Below are positions 1-6,010 of a DNA stretch of 6,428 bases, one piece after another. Source of the DNA: Chromatiales bacterium (lineage in GTDB: Bacteria; Pseudomonadota; Gammaproteobacteria; UBA6429); NCBI GenBank assembly GCA_027076405.1, contig JALTJN010000166.1, forward strand, positions 1 through 6,428, in the 5' to 3' direction. Positions within the stretch are counted from its first letter, which is position 1. Every line of letters begins with the position of its first letter. The translations under genes were made by a program, and so were the position numbers. A model generated the notes under the pieces. The model saw only the letters and a program-made list of their open reading frames with translations, did no database searches and was not told where the DNA came from.

Positions 1-1
1 T

Positions 2-514
2 GATCCCGTATTGTTAGGTTACTACTACATTGGTACTTTGATTCCTCAGCAGGTGGCGAGTAACTCAAAAGTTTTGCTCAGTGTGCTTACTTCCCGTTGG
101 GGAGCCAGAAATGCTGAAGATAATTTGGATGCTTTTGTTGCGCATGGTAAAAAACTGATTTTTTTTGGGTGCTTAGCATCGCTTGCTATCTGGTTTACTC
201 TTCCGTTTATTATCCCTTTGTTTTTTGGCGAGCAGTATGAATCGGCTATTATACTTGGGCAGTTTTTTTCACTTTCTTTGGTTATGAGCTTTTGGTATGC
301 CACTTACATGGGGTATGAGCAATTTCAATCTAATGGGATGTTTGCGCAAAATTTGCAGATCGTGCGTCAGGTTGTATTTCTTATCCTTATAGCGGTGTTC
401 ATTGAAAGCTGGCAAGCTGAAGGAGTTGTGGCGGCACATCTTATTGCTAATTTCATTATGTATCTTTTTGCTTACTTGTCATATAAAAGAAAGTCTCGGA
501 GGAAAGATGCATAA
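2..514 (+). CDS. Wzx-type lipid-linked oligosaccharide flippase, C-terminal part (5' end outside window)
   Basis: The frame is open from the left edge, so only the last 170 residues are present. Four hydrophobic segments are visible, at about fragment residues 51-75, 82-103, 121-134 and 141-161. A basic tail (KRKSRRK, 162-168) follows, as expected for a cytoplasmic C-terminus. The pattern LPFIIPLFFGEQY followed by a new helix is typical of the polysaccharide exporter branch of the MOP superfamily (Wzx/RfbX), whose members usually have about 400-500 residues and 12 or more helices. Such proteins move undecaprenyl-diphosphate-linked glycan units across the inner membrane. The position directly ahead of methyltransferase and glycosyltransferase genes supports an O-antigen or capsule role. 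The stop overlaps the next start by 8 bases, which suggests translational coupling. An internal TTG at 11 is not taken as a start, because the frame is open upstream of it and the protein is clearly truncated by the edge. Symbol withheld because wzx assignment needs the whole cluster. Confidence 0.85.
   Translation, partial: DPVLLGYYYIGTLIPQQVASNSKVLLSVLTSRWGARNAEDNLDAFVAHGKKLIFFGCLASLAIWFTLPFIIPLFFGEQYESAIILGQFFSLSLVMSFWYATYMGYEQFQSNGMFAQNLQIVRQVVFLILIAVFIESWQAEGVVAAHLIANFIMYLFAYLSYKRKSRRKDA
498..502 (+). promoter_or_regulatory. Strong Shine-Dalgarno GGAGG for the methyltransferase at 507
   Basis: GGAGG lies four bases before the ATG at 507, inside the last codons of the flippase gene. It is the strongest ribosome-binding match in the window. 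It selects this ATG over the longer in-frame opening that reaches back to 402, whose extra residues would lie wholly within the flippase gene. Confidence 0.75.
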
Positions 515-1511
515 TAATTATGAAATTGAAAGGGTCAGTTGCCCGCTTTGTGATAGTGATGATTACTATGTAGTCATTGCTGCTGCCAAAGAACTTTACA
601 ATAATATGGATAAATATTTCGATGTGGTCAAGTGCTGTCGATGTGAGATGGCATGGACTAATCCGCGGCCAACGGCTAGCACCATCGAATACTTCTATCC
701 AGATAGTGCAGGATATTTTTCTCCTTCAACTAAAGTTACGCATCCAGTCGAGAAAGGTGCCAATGCGATGGCAGAGTTTCTTGTCAGTGAGCTTGGTTAC
801 CCAGAAGATGTTTTTTCTGGAAAGTCACCATTTTTTCATTTTACTAAATCATTATTGAGACGTAGGGCAAAGCTTACTCATATACCAGAGTGGGTTGAAG
901 GCGGAGTTCTACTTGATATTGGGTGCTCATGGGGACGTTACTTGTCAGGAATGCGTGAACTAGGTTGGGAAGTTCATGGGGTCGAATTAAACCAGGCCAG
1001 TGTTTCTTTTGCTCAAAATAAACTGTGCTTGAATAATGTAAAGCAAGGGCTTATCGATAACGTCGAACTGCCGAAAAAGTCATATGATGTTATTCATGGT
1101 TCGATGGTTCTTGAACACTTTCACGATCCATTAAAAGCGTTGATGAATATGCGCCAGGCTCTCAAGGAAAATGGGCAGCTAATTTTGTCAGTGCCGGATT
1201 TCAGTGGTTTAGAGTTCCGTGTTTTTGGTCGTTACTGCTATGCGCTTCAGGTTCCTCAGCATCTCAATCATTTTTCACCTGGCACAATCAAAAAAATATT
1301 GGATAAGGCAGGTTTTTATGTTGAAGATATAGTGCATCATCACGTAGACCGTGACTGGATAGTATCGTTGGATCTATCTGGAGGGTACCTGAAACCATTA
1401 AACATCTTTAAATACAGGGTGATTAGGGCGGTTATTGTTAAACCACTTGTATATATACAAGGGCTACTGGGGTTTACTAGTCGGATGAGTGTTTATGCAA
1501 GGCCCAAATAA
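507..1511 (+). CDS. Class I SAM-dependent methyltransferase with cysteine-rich N-terminus
   Basis: This 334-residue protein probably methylates a sugar or glycan intermediate in the cytoplasm; the substrate is unknown. Residues 12-46 carry two Cys pairs (C12-P-L-C15 and C43-C-R-C46) followed by NPRP, which looks like a small zinc-binding module. Residues 135-146 are SAM motif I (LLDIGCSWGRYL), and E160 in VHGVELN is the acidic residue expected to bind the ribose of SAM. Residues 193-208 (YDVIHGSMVLEHFHDP) and the later LILSVPD are the post-motifs of the Methyltransf_11/23 fold. The start is set by GGAGG at 498-502; the upstream extension from 402 would lie inside the flippase gene. It overlaps the flippase by 8 bases and the following glycosyltransferase by 17, so the three genes form one transcription unit. 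It could instead be a C-methyltransferase, since zinc-type N-termini occur in deoxysugar C-methyltransferases, but the exact family cannot be fixed by eye. Confidence 0.88.
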   Translation: MHNNYEIERVSCPLCDSDDYYVVIAAAKELYNNMDKYFDVVKCCRCEMAWTNPRPTASTIEYFYPDSAGYFSPSTKVTHPVEKGANAMAEFLVSELGYPEDVFSGKSPFFHFTKSLLRRRAKLTHIPEWVEGGVLLDIGCSWGRYLSGMRELGWEVHGVELNQASVSFAQNKLCLNNVKQGLIDNVELPKKSYDVIHGSMVLEHFHDPLKALMNMRQALKENGQLILSVPDFSGLEFRVFGRYCYALQVPQHLNHFSPGTIKKILDKAGFYVEDIVHHHVDRDWIVSLDLSGGYLKPLNIFKYRVIRAVIVKPLVYIQGLLGFTSRMSVYARPK

Positions 1512-2316
1512 GCCATTATTAACTATTGTAACCGTTAATTATAATACCGCCGATTTTATAGAGGTGATGTTGTATGCATTCAAGCGATTAACCGCAAACC
1601 CATACAAAGTTATTATTTGCGATAATGGTTCAAACAAGAAAGACTTGCTTCATCTTGTTAGTGTAGTTCAGAAATATGATAATGTGGAAGTCATATTTCG
1701 AAAGCAGTCTGCTTATGGAAGTATTGGTCATGGTGAAGCTATGGATCTGTTGGTGGAGAAAGTTGAAACACCATATTTTGTTACGATGGATTCAGATGCC
1801 TCATTCCTGCATATGCATTGGGATAAGATTTTATTGTCGCGTATGAATGAGAAAGTGAAGGCTATTGGTACTCAGGCGCCAGGAAAAAAACCTAAGAATT
1901 TTCCATTAGTGTTTGCAGTTCTTTATGAGACTGCTGCATTTAGAAGTTCAGATGCTAAATTTTTACCTGAGATAAATGATAAAGGTGAAAAAAAAGGTAA
2001 AGACACTGGTTGGGAAATTCGTGAGCTCTATTTGGCACGTGATTTTATTGGTGAAGTGCTTGAATTTAGAAGTACACGAACCTTCAGATCGGGGCCATTC
2101 TCCGATATGCTGGTTGCAGAGTTTTACTTAAAAGGTGTGGATGAAATTTTTGTAAGTCATTATGGCCGTGGTAGCAGTGGTGGCTTGGCTAAACATAAAA
2201 ATTGGTGGCGTTCTTTGCCTGTTCTCGGGTATTTTCTTGTGTTGATGAAATCAAGATGGGAACGTAAAACCTGGATTGATCGCGTCTATTGTATTGTAGA
2301 TAAGGTTTCTCGATAA
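1495..2316 (+). CDS. Family 2 (GT-A) glycosyltransferase
   Basis: This 273-residue inverting-type glycosyltransferase would add one sugar to the lipid-linked glycan at the cytoplasmic face. The start of the fold is plain: LLTIVTVNYNTADF (8-21), then VIICDNGS (39-46), and the nucleotide-sugar/metal motif D99-S-D101 in FVTMDSDA. Further on are DTGWEIRE (170-177), in the place of the acceptor-side acidic residue of GT2 enzymes, and FVSHYGRGSS (219-228). A basic-aromatic, hydrophobic stretch (NWWRSLPVLGYFLVL, 236-250) followed by arginines may attach it to the membrane surface. The ATG at 1495 is chosen over the GTG at 1489 because a weak GGA at 1483-1485 is 9 bases from the ATG but only 3 from the GTG. 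It overlaps the methyltransferase gene by 17 bases and is probably translated by coupling. The sugar donor and linkage cannot be read from the sequence. Confidence 0.9.
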   Translation: MQGPNKPLLTIVTVNYNTADFIEVMLYAFKRLTANPYKVIICDNGSNKKDLLHLVSVVQKYDNVEVIFRKQSAYGSIGHGEAMDLLVEKVETPYFVTMDSDASFLHMHWDKILLSRMNEKVKAIGTQAPGKKPKNFPLVFAVLYETAAFRSSDAKFLPEINDKGEKKGKDTGWEIRELYLARDFIGEVLEFRSTRTFRSGPFSDMLVAEFYLKGVDEIFVSHYGRGSSGGLAKHKNWWRSLPVLGYFLVLMKSRWERKTWIDRVYCIVDKVSR

Positions 2317-2328
2317 GTTATTATGAGT

Positions 2329-2351
2329 ATGAGCGAAAGTATACCGCTCAT
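2329..2351 (+). terminator. Weak hairpin in the spacer, possible attenuator
   Basis: ATGAGCG (2329-2335) pairs perfectly with CGCTCAT (2345-2351) around a 9-base loop, followed by the T-rich but interrupted TTATATTTGT (ending 2360). The 7-pair stem has only four G-C pairs, and there is no clean U run. It is therefore at best a leaky terminator, an RNA-processing site or a stabilising structure between the glycosyltransferase and the next methyltransferase. Confidence 0.25.
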
Positions 2352-2378
2352 TATATTTGTACAGAAAATATTAGGTTG

Positions 2379-2384
2379 AAGGTG
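2379..2384 (+). promoter_or_regulatory. Ribosome-binding site AAGGTG for the methyltransferase at 2392
   Basis: AAGGTG sits 7 bases before the ATG at 2392 and only 1 base before a possible TTG at 2386, so it favours the ATG as the true start. Confidence 0.6.
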
Positions 2385-2391
2385 TTTGAAA

Positions 2392-3108
2392 ATGTTTAAT
2401 AAGTACAATGACAGGGGCGCAGGATATCATTGGGATAAAATAAGTTATCATATACTAAAGCGAAATGCGTTTATTCTAGCTAGATATAATAATGTGATAT
2501 CACTTATTGAAAAAAATGCAGGCATGAAGGGGCAGGCCGTTCTGGATGTGGGGTGTGGCGATGGAGTGCTTTCCCATTTGCTGGCGAAAAAAGGCTTAAG
2601 GGTATCGGGAATTGATTACACCGTAGAAGCGATTGAATTTGCTAAGGGAAAAGCGCAGGGGGCGATAGAGTTCAAGGTTGGAAATGTTTATGAACTTCCC
2701 TGGGATGATGGTTCTTTTGATGTGGTTGTTTCATCCGATGTAATAGAGCACCTTGAAGATGTAGATAAATATATAAGTGAGATAAAAAGAGTCCTTAAGA
2801 CTGATGGGCTGTGCGTATTGAGTACGCCTGTAAGAATTACGAAGGAGCCATTAGATAAAGAGCATGTTGTTGAGTGGTTTGAAAGTGAATATATTGACGT
2901 TATTGAAAAGCATTTCTCTGATAGCATATTTTATACTAGCCACCCTGTTTGTTTGAAAGAATTAATGAGTGGTCTCTATTTTAATAAGCCATGGGGTAAA
3001 GTTGTTTTTAATGTCCTTTCTATTTTTGGTTATAATCCATTTGAATCATTTGAATCTAGATTCAAACATATGTCTTTGCAATATTCTGTATCAAGAAATA
3101 TAAAATAA
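2392..3108 (+). CDS. Class I SAM-dependent methyltransferase, UbiG-like
   Basis: This 238-residue protein is a compact methyltransferase, most likely an O-methyltransferase acting on a sugar of the glycan or its precursor. SAM motif I is complete (VLDVGCGDG, 50-58), and D75 in VSGIDYT is the acidic residue expected to hold the SAM ribose. FDVVVSSDVIEHLEDV (109-124) and LKTDGLCVLSTP (135-146) are the standard later motifs of Methyltransf_11/UbiG-type enzymes. The N-terminal GYHWDKIS (11-18) precedes a helical cap. The C-terminal third (about 160-238) has no motif I recognise and probably forms the acceptor site. It is not called ubiG, since the neighbours are all glycan genes. The spacers on both sides are longer (75 and 100 bases) than elsewhere in the window, so this gene may have been inserted as its own cassette; that is inference. 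Confidence 0.88.
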   Translation: MFNKYNDRGAGYHWDKISYHILKRNAFILARYNNVISLIEKNAGMKGQAVLDVGCGDGVLSHLLAKKGLRVSGIDYTVEAIEFAKGKAQGAIEFKVGNVYELPWDDGSFDVVVSSDVIEHLEDVDKYISEIKRVLKTDGLCVLSTPVRITKEPLDKEHVVEWFESEYIDVIEKHFSDSIFYTSHPVCLKELMSGLYFNKPWGKVVFNVLSIFGYNPFESFESRFKHMSLQYSVSRNIK

Positions 3109-3165
3109 GTTTTTTATTTATCATGATTCGAAACGGCTTGCATGATGTAATTATAAGGATTTTTT

Positions 3166-3219
3166 ATGAGAATAGTAACAGGCGCAAGCATTTATCTGGA
3201 GATGGGCAGTGAATTTTGA
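3166..3219 (+). CDS. Possible 17-codon leader ORF ahead of the sulfotransferase
   Basis: An ATG at 3166, preceded 6 bases upstream by AAGGA (3155-3159), opens a short frame reading MRIVTGASIYLEMGSEF that stops at 3219. It overlaps the GTG start of the sulfotransferase (3209) by 11 bases in a different frame. Its own initiation signals are as good as those of the neighbouring large genes. It may be a translated leader that feeds ribosomes to the GTG start, the remnant of a lost gene, or chance in AT-rich DNA. No family is recognised: the start slightly recalls a Rossmann-type N-terminus, but the glycine motif is absent. Confidence 0.3.
   Translation: MRIVTGASIYLEMGSEF
3198..3201 (+). promoter_or_regulatory. 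Ribosome-binding site GGAG deciding a GTG start
   Basis: GGAG lies 7 bases before the GTG at 3209. The next in-frame ATG, at 3239, has only AT-rich sequence (TTATTTAAATAAA) before it. The site therefore favours the GTG, which adds ten residues to the sulfotransferase. Confidence 0.6.
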
Positions 3220-4252
3220 AAGTGGTTATTTAAATAAAATGACGCATCAGGAGTATGAGAGGCAGTGGTGCCTTTTTAAAGAAAGGAATTCAAAAGAGTT
3301 TGCAATGCATAAATTTATTACCAAATATGAGCGCTTTAAAGATGTTGATATTCGGGATTTTTCCAGACCCTTTTTTTTGAAAAAAAAAATCGAGTTTATA
3401 AAAGGACTGAGTAAACTCATTATTAAAGAATCTGTGTACGAGATGTATAAGCATACAATAGGCAGGTCTGCAAAACTCGATAGACCAATATTTATTCTCG
3501 GGTTACCGCATTCTGGTACGACTATCATGATGAATGCGATTTCCGGTCACCCCTTTATTTCTAATATGTCAGAAATAAATTCAATTTTTCATCCGAGAGA
3601 TTACTTCGATATGAATATGAAAGGCCATTACTTGGGGAAAGAAAATGTAACTGTTGCTGATGCTGAAAGGTTAGTGAGACGACTTGATTTTTACCGAAGG
3701 TGGAAAGGCAATAAGCCGCGATTTTTAAATAAAAACCCTAACAATACTGTCACGCCGGAATACCTGCAAGAAATATTTCCTGATGCTTTTTTTGTGCATG
3801 TTATCAGGGATCCAAGAGGTGTAATAAACTCGATTATTGATAACTTGCCCGATGCCTTTGAGACATATGATCGGTTTAAGCCTTATAGTAAAAGAGTAAA
3901 TCCTTGGCCAGGAGTCAGGCCGGAGAAGTGGGAAGAATATTTAGATGATGACCCGTTTGTGCAACACGCGTACCAATGGAAGCTTTCAGTTGACTATCTG
4001 GATAGGGTTTCAAGTAAATTGAATAACTATTTAGAGGTAAGATACGAAGATGTATGTTCGGATCCGATAGGGAAAGTGAAGGAGATTTGGGGTTTTTTAG
4101 ATCTGCCCTTAGAAGATGATGTTTTGATGCAGGCAAAATACGTGAATTTCTCATGTAAAAACTTCAAGTTTCAAAGCAACTTCAATGAGGAGTTGTATGA
4201 AAAGATTAATCTTATTGTTAATGAAACCATGGAAAAACATAATTACTCATAG
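3209..4252 (+). CDS. PAPS-dependent sulfotransferase (Sulfotransfer_3-like)
   Basis: This 347-residue protein would transfer sulfate from 3'-phosphoadenosine-5'-phosphosulfate to a hydroxyl, here presumably on a sugar of the glycan, in the cytoplasm. The 5'-phosphosulfate-binding loop is LGLPHSGTT (97-105), directly after a beta strand (PIFILG). The 3'-phosphate-binding motif is VIRDPRGVINS (198-208), with R200 and S208 as the expected contact residues. LNKNPNNT (173-180) and LEVRYEDVCSDP (275-286) match further conserved blocks of the family. About 90 residues precede the core, with many charged residues and no signal peptide. GTG is chosen as start because of the GGAG at 3198-3201. A T8-G-A10 tract at 3371-3389 encodes residues 55-61 and makes the gene prone to slippage. 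No PAPS-synthesis gene is visible nearby, so the donor must come from core sulfur assimilation. Family assignment is firm; the acceptor is unknown. Confidence 0.9.
   Translation: MNFESGYLNKMTHQEYERQWCLFKERNSKEFAMHKFITKYERFKDVDIRDFSRPFFLKKKIEFIKGLSKLIIKESVYEMYKHTIGRSAKLDRPIFILGLPHSGTTIMMNAISGHPFISNMSEINSIFHPRDYFDMNMKGHYLGKENVTVADAERLVRRLDFYRRWKGNKPRFLNKNPNNTVTPEYLQEIFPDAFFVHVIRDPRGVINSIIDNLPDAFETYDRFKPYSKRVNPWPGVRPEKWEEYLDDDPFVQHAYQWKLSVDYLDRVSSKLNNYLEVRYEDVCSDPIGKVKEIWGFLDLPLEDDVLMQAKYVNFSCKNFKFQSNFNEELYEKINLIVNETMEKHNYS
3371..3389 (+). repeat. T8-G-A10 homopolymer tract inside the sulfotransferase gene
   Basis: Eight T, one G and ten A follow one another within codons 55-61 (FFLKKKI). The A10 run is the longest homopolymer in the window. 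Loss of one A brings in a stop at 3399-3401, and gain of one A brings in a stop at 3412-3414. Either change would truncate the protein before its PAPS-binding loop. Confidence 0.85.
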
Positions 4253-4289
4253 GTGTGAGTTGAGTATGAATATGATTTATATTTTTCGT

Positions 4290-4294
4290 AAGGA
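4290..4294 (+). promoter_or_regulatory. Ribosome-binding site AAGGA for the methyltransferase at 4304
   Basis: AAGGA is 9 bases before the ATG at 4304 and supports it over later in-frame ATG codons at residues 13 and 15, which have no comparable match. Confidence 0.6.
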
Positions 4295-4303
4295 ACCGCC
4301 TAA

Positions 4304-4966
4304 ATGTTTATAACTTTTCGGCGTCATTATTTGGATTTAATGTTAATGAATCATATCTTTTACGGGAAAGTATTAGATGTTGGTGGGAAAAAGAGTGATA
4401 AAAGAGGTGGTTTTCGCCCGCCTTTAAACGTAGTCGAAAGCTGGGAGTATCTTAACACTGATGCTTCTACGGATCCTGATTACTGCTGTTCTGCTGAGAA
4501 CATACCTGTAGATGAAAAAAAATTTGATCTAATATTGATGGCTGAAGTATTGGAGCATTTGGAAAATCCTTCGCAGGTGCTAGATGAAGCGTGTAGGGTT
4601 TTAAAACCTTCAGGTCAAATTGTTGCGACAATGCCATTTCTCTATCCAATTCATGCAGATCCTTATGATTATCAACGTTGGACGCCTGCACGAATAAAAC
4701 TAGAATTTGAAAAAGCCGGGTTTACTATTTTAAAAATAGATCCTATGGGTAGTTTTTTCGCAGTTATTTATGATTTGTTGTTTGTTTCATTAGGGATGGC
4801 ATCGAAAAATAGAAGAGCATTAAAAAGCAGAGTGATAAATAAGTTTATTATGCCGATCATTGCCTGGTTTTTCATGCGGCTTGATATGATATACATGTAT
4901 AAAGCTAAGCGTATAACAACAGGTTACTTTATTGAAGCGATAAGAAATGATAATGCTCAGAAATAA
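4304..4966 (+). CDS. SAM-dependent methyltransferase-like protein with degenerate motif I
   Basis: This 220-residue protein has a short methyltransferase fold. The SAM loop is reduced to VLDVGGKKS (23-31), where canonical enzymes have DxGxGxG. A glycine and proline-rich insertion follows, then YLNTDAS (49-55), in which D53 fills the place of the ribose-binding acid. FDLILMAEVLEHLENP (74-89), LKPSGQIVATMPF (100-112) and DPYDYQRWTP (119-128) are well conserved, as in a recurrent group of cluster-associated class I methyltransferases. Two hydrophobic stretches near the C-terminus (149-165 and 181-199) could lie at the membrane. The start is supported by AAGGA at 4290-4294. The following glycosyltransferase begins 3 bases after its stop, so the two are probably translated together. 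It may methylate the growing lipid-linked glycan, or it may be an altered family member with another activity; catalysis is not proven by the motifs. Confidence 0.8.
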   Translation: MFITFRRHYLDLMLMNHIFYGKVLDVGGKKSDKRGGFRPPLNVVESWEYLNTDASTDPDYCCSAENIPVDEKKFDLILMAEVLEHLENPSQVLDEACRVLKPSGQIVATMPFLYPIHADPYDYQRWTPARIKLEFEKAGFTILKIDPMGSFFAVIYDLLFVSLGMASKNRRALKSRVINKFIMPIIAWFFMRLDMIYMYKAKRITTGYFIEAIRNDNAQK

Positions 4967-4969
4967 ACC

Positions 4970-6010
4970 ATGAAGATTTATATAGATGGTAAAGATGGAA
5001 TGGGTTGGTCTATTGATAAAGATAGGCAACATCTTAAGGCATCTATAAATAGACTTGGATTAACTGTTTCTGCTAATTATTATAATGCAGATATTGTCCA
5101 CAATATCTGGTGGAATAGCTTGCTTAGTTATAAGAAGTATTTGATCAGATATAAAAAGAACATTCTGGTTACTACTTCTAACTTCGTTGATCTTGATGAC
5201 GATAGCTATACTCTAAGAGGCAGCTTTAAGAGCGTTAATAATGTTGCCAAGGCATGGGTTGTACCAAGTACTAAACAATTAAATATATTCGACAGACATA
5301 ATGTCAGAAGTTATTACCTGCCATTTTCTATTGATCTTAAATTATTCACACCTTTGAAAGAGGTCTTTTCAAAAAAAGATCTTCTCAAAAAATATAATAT
5401 ACCCGAAGAGCTAGTGCGTAATAGAGTGATGATTGGCTCGTTTCAGCGTGATAGCCTGGGCGCTAATCTTTTGAAGCCAAAATGGCAAAAAGGTCCGGAG
5501 CTGTTAGTTGAGCTATTGAAAGATTTACCTAAAGATAAGTTTATGCTTTTGCTTGCAGGGCCAAGGCGGCATTATTTAATAAACCGATGTAAACAGTTAA
5601 ATATTCCATATTTTTACGTAGGCCAGGAGGGGAGCGAAGATGACTTGGCTAGGAATGGTGTTGATATTGAGAAAATGCCTGGGCTGTATGCGTTGTTAGA
5701 TATCTATTTGGTTACTTCTTCCTCTGAAGGGGGGCCTAAAGCTATTCTGGAAGCTACAGCAACAAAGACGCTTATTATGAGCACTGATGTTGGTTTGGCA
5801 AATGACTTCGTTGATTCATCATTTGTTTTCCGTGATCCTGTGGAATTTGGTAAAGCATTGTTGTCCTATGTTGAAAATCATGCTTCTTCGTTAACTGAGT
5901 TCGATCATGTAAAGGAAAAGCAATTTCATAACACGGTTGATAAAATTAGTGATGAGGCTATGGATGACAGGTTGATAAAAATTTACGATGATATTCTTAA
6001 TAAGAAATAA
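4970..6010 (+). CDS. Family 4 (GT-B) glycosyltransferase
   Basis: This 346-residue retaining-type glycosyltransferase would add a sugar from a nucleotide donor to the glycan in the cytoplasm. The N-terminal acceptor half (1-150) is weakly conserved, with DIVHNIWW at 41-48 and AWVVPSTKQ at 95-103. The C-terminal half is clear: VMIGSFQRD (153-161), a KWQKGPELL stretch (171-179) in the usual place for the donor-phosphate-binding K, LLLAGP (193-198), and the EX7E motif E253-GGPKAIL-E261. The residues after it (TKTLIMSTDVGLAND, 265-279) are the usual tail of that motif. The gene starts 3 bases after the preceding stop and has no evident Shine-Dalgarno, so coupling is likely. It overlaps the next gene by a single base. 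The length is slightly below the usual 350-400, mainly in the N-terminal half. Donor and linkage cannot be told. Confidence 0.9.
   Translation: MKIYIDGKDGMGWSIDKDRQHLKASINRLGLTVSANYYNADIVHNIWWNSLLSYKKYLIRYKKNILVTTSNFVDLDDDSYTLRGSFKSVNNVAKAWVVPSTKQLNIFDRHNVRSYYLPFSIDLKLFTPLKEVFSKKDLLKKYNIPEELVRNRVMIGSFQRDSLGANLLKPKWQKGPELLVELLKDLPKDKFMLLLAGPRRHYLINRCKQLNIPYFYVGQEGSEDDLARNGVDIEKMPGLYALLDIYLVTSSSEGGPKAILEATATKTLIMSTDVGLANDFVDSSFVFRDPVEFGKALLSYVENHASSLTEFDHVKEKQFHNTVDKISDEAMDDRLIKIYDDILNKK

Noticed and set aside
402..506. Longer N-terminus for the first methyltransferase
   Set aside because: The extra 35 codons lie wholly within the flippase gene, and the GGAGG at 498-502 points to the ATG at 507, right before the family-like cysteine module.
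577..858. Overlapping + strand open frame of 93 codons
   Set aside because: It lies inside the methyltransferase gene in another frame, has no domain pattern, and the host frame has clear motifs.
1489..1494. GTG start for the GT2 glycosyltransferase
   Set aside because: It adds only two residues, and the only nearby purine site is 3 bases away, too close; the ATG at 1495 has workable spacing.
1988..1995. A8 run in the GT2 gene, like others at 4515-4522 and 6199-6206, as phase-variation sites
   Set aside because: Eight-A runs are common in DNA this AT-rich and lie in Lys-rich segments; only the A10 run next to T8 stands out.
2688..2927. Antisense open frame within the second methyltransferase
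   Set aside because: It is low-complexity Ser/Thr-rich and the sense strand encodes conserved SAM motifs; the same holds for the antisense frames at 46-303, 3247-3528, 3915-4154, 4467-4691 and 4820-5032.
2392..3108. Assignment of the second methyltransferase as ubiquinone gene ubiG
   Set aside because: The similarity is to the general SAM fold, and no quinone gene is nearby; the glycan context argues against it.
3120..3146. Inverted repeat ATCATG / CATGAT in the spacer before the sulfotransferase
   Set aside because: The six-base arms are AT-rich with a 15-base loop, and the T run lies before rather than after it, so neither a terminator nor an operator can be supported.
3138..3156. Possible promoter TTGCAT with TTATAA
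   Set aside because: The two boxes are only 7 bases apart, far from the 16-18 needed, and no other pair with good spacing was found in the spacer.
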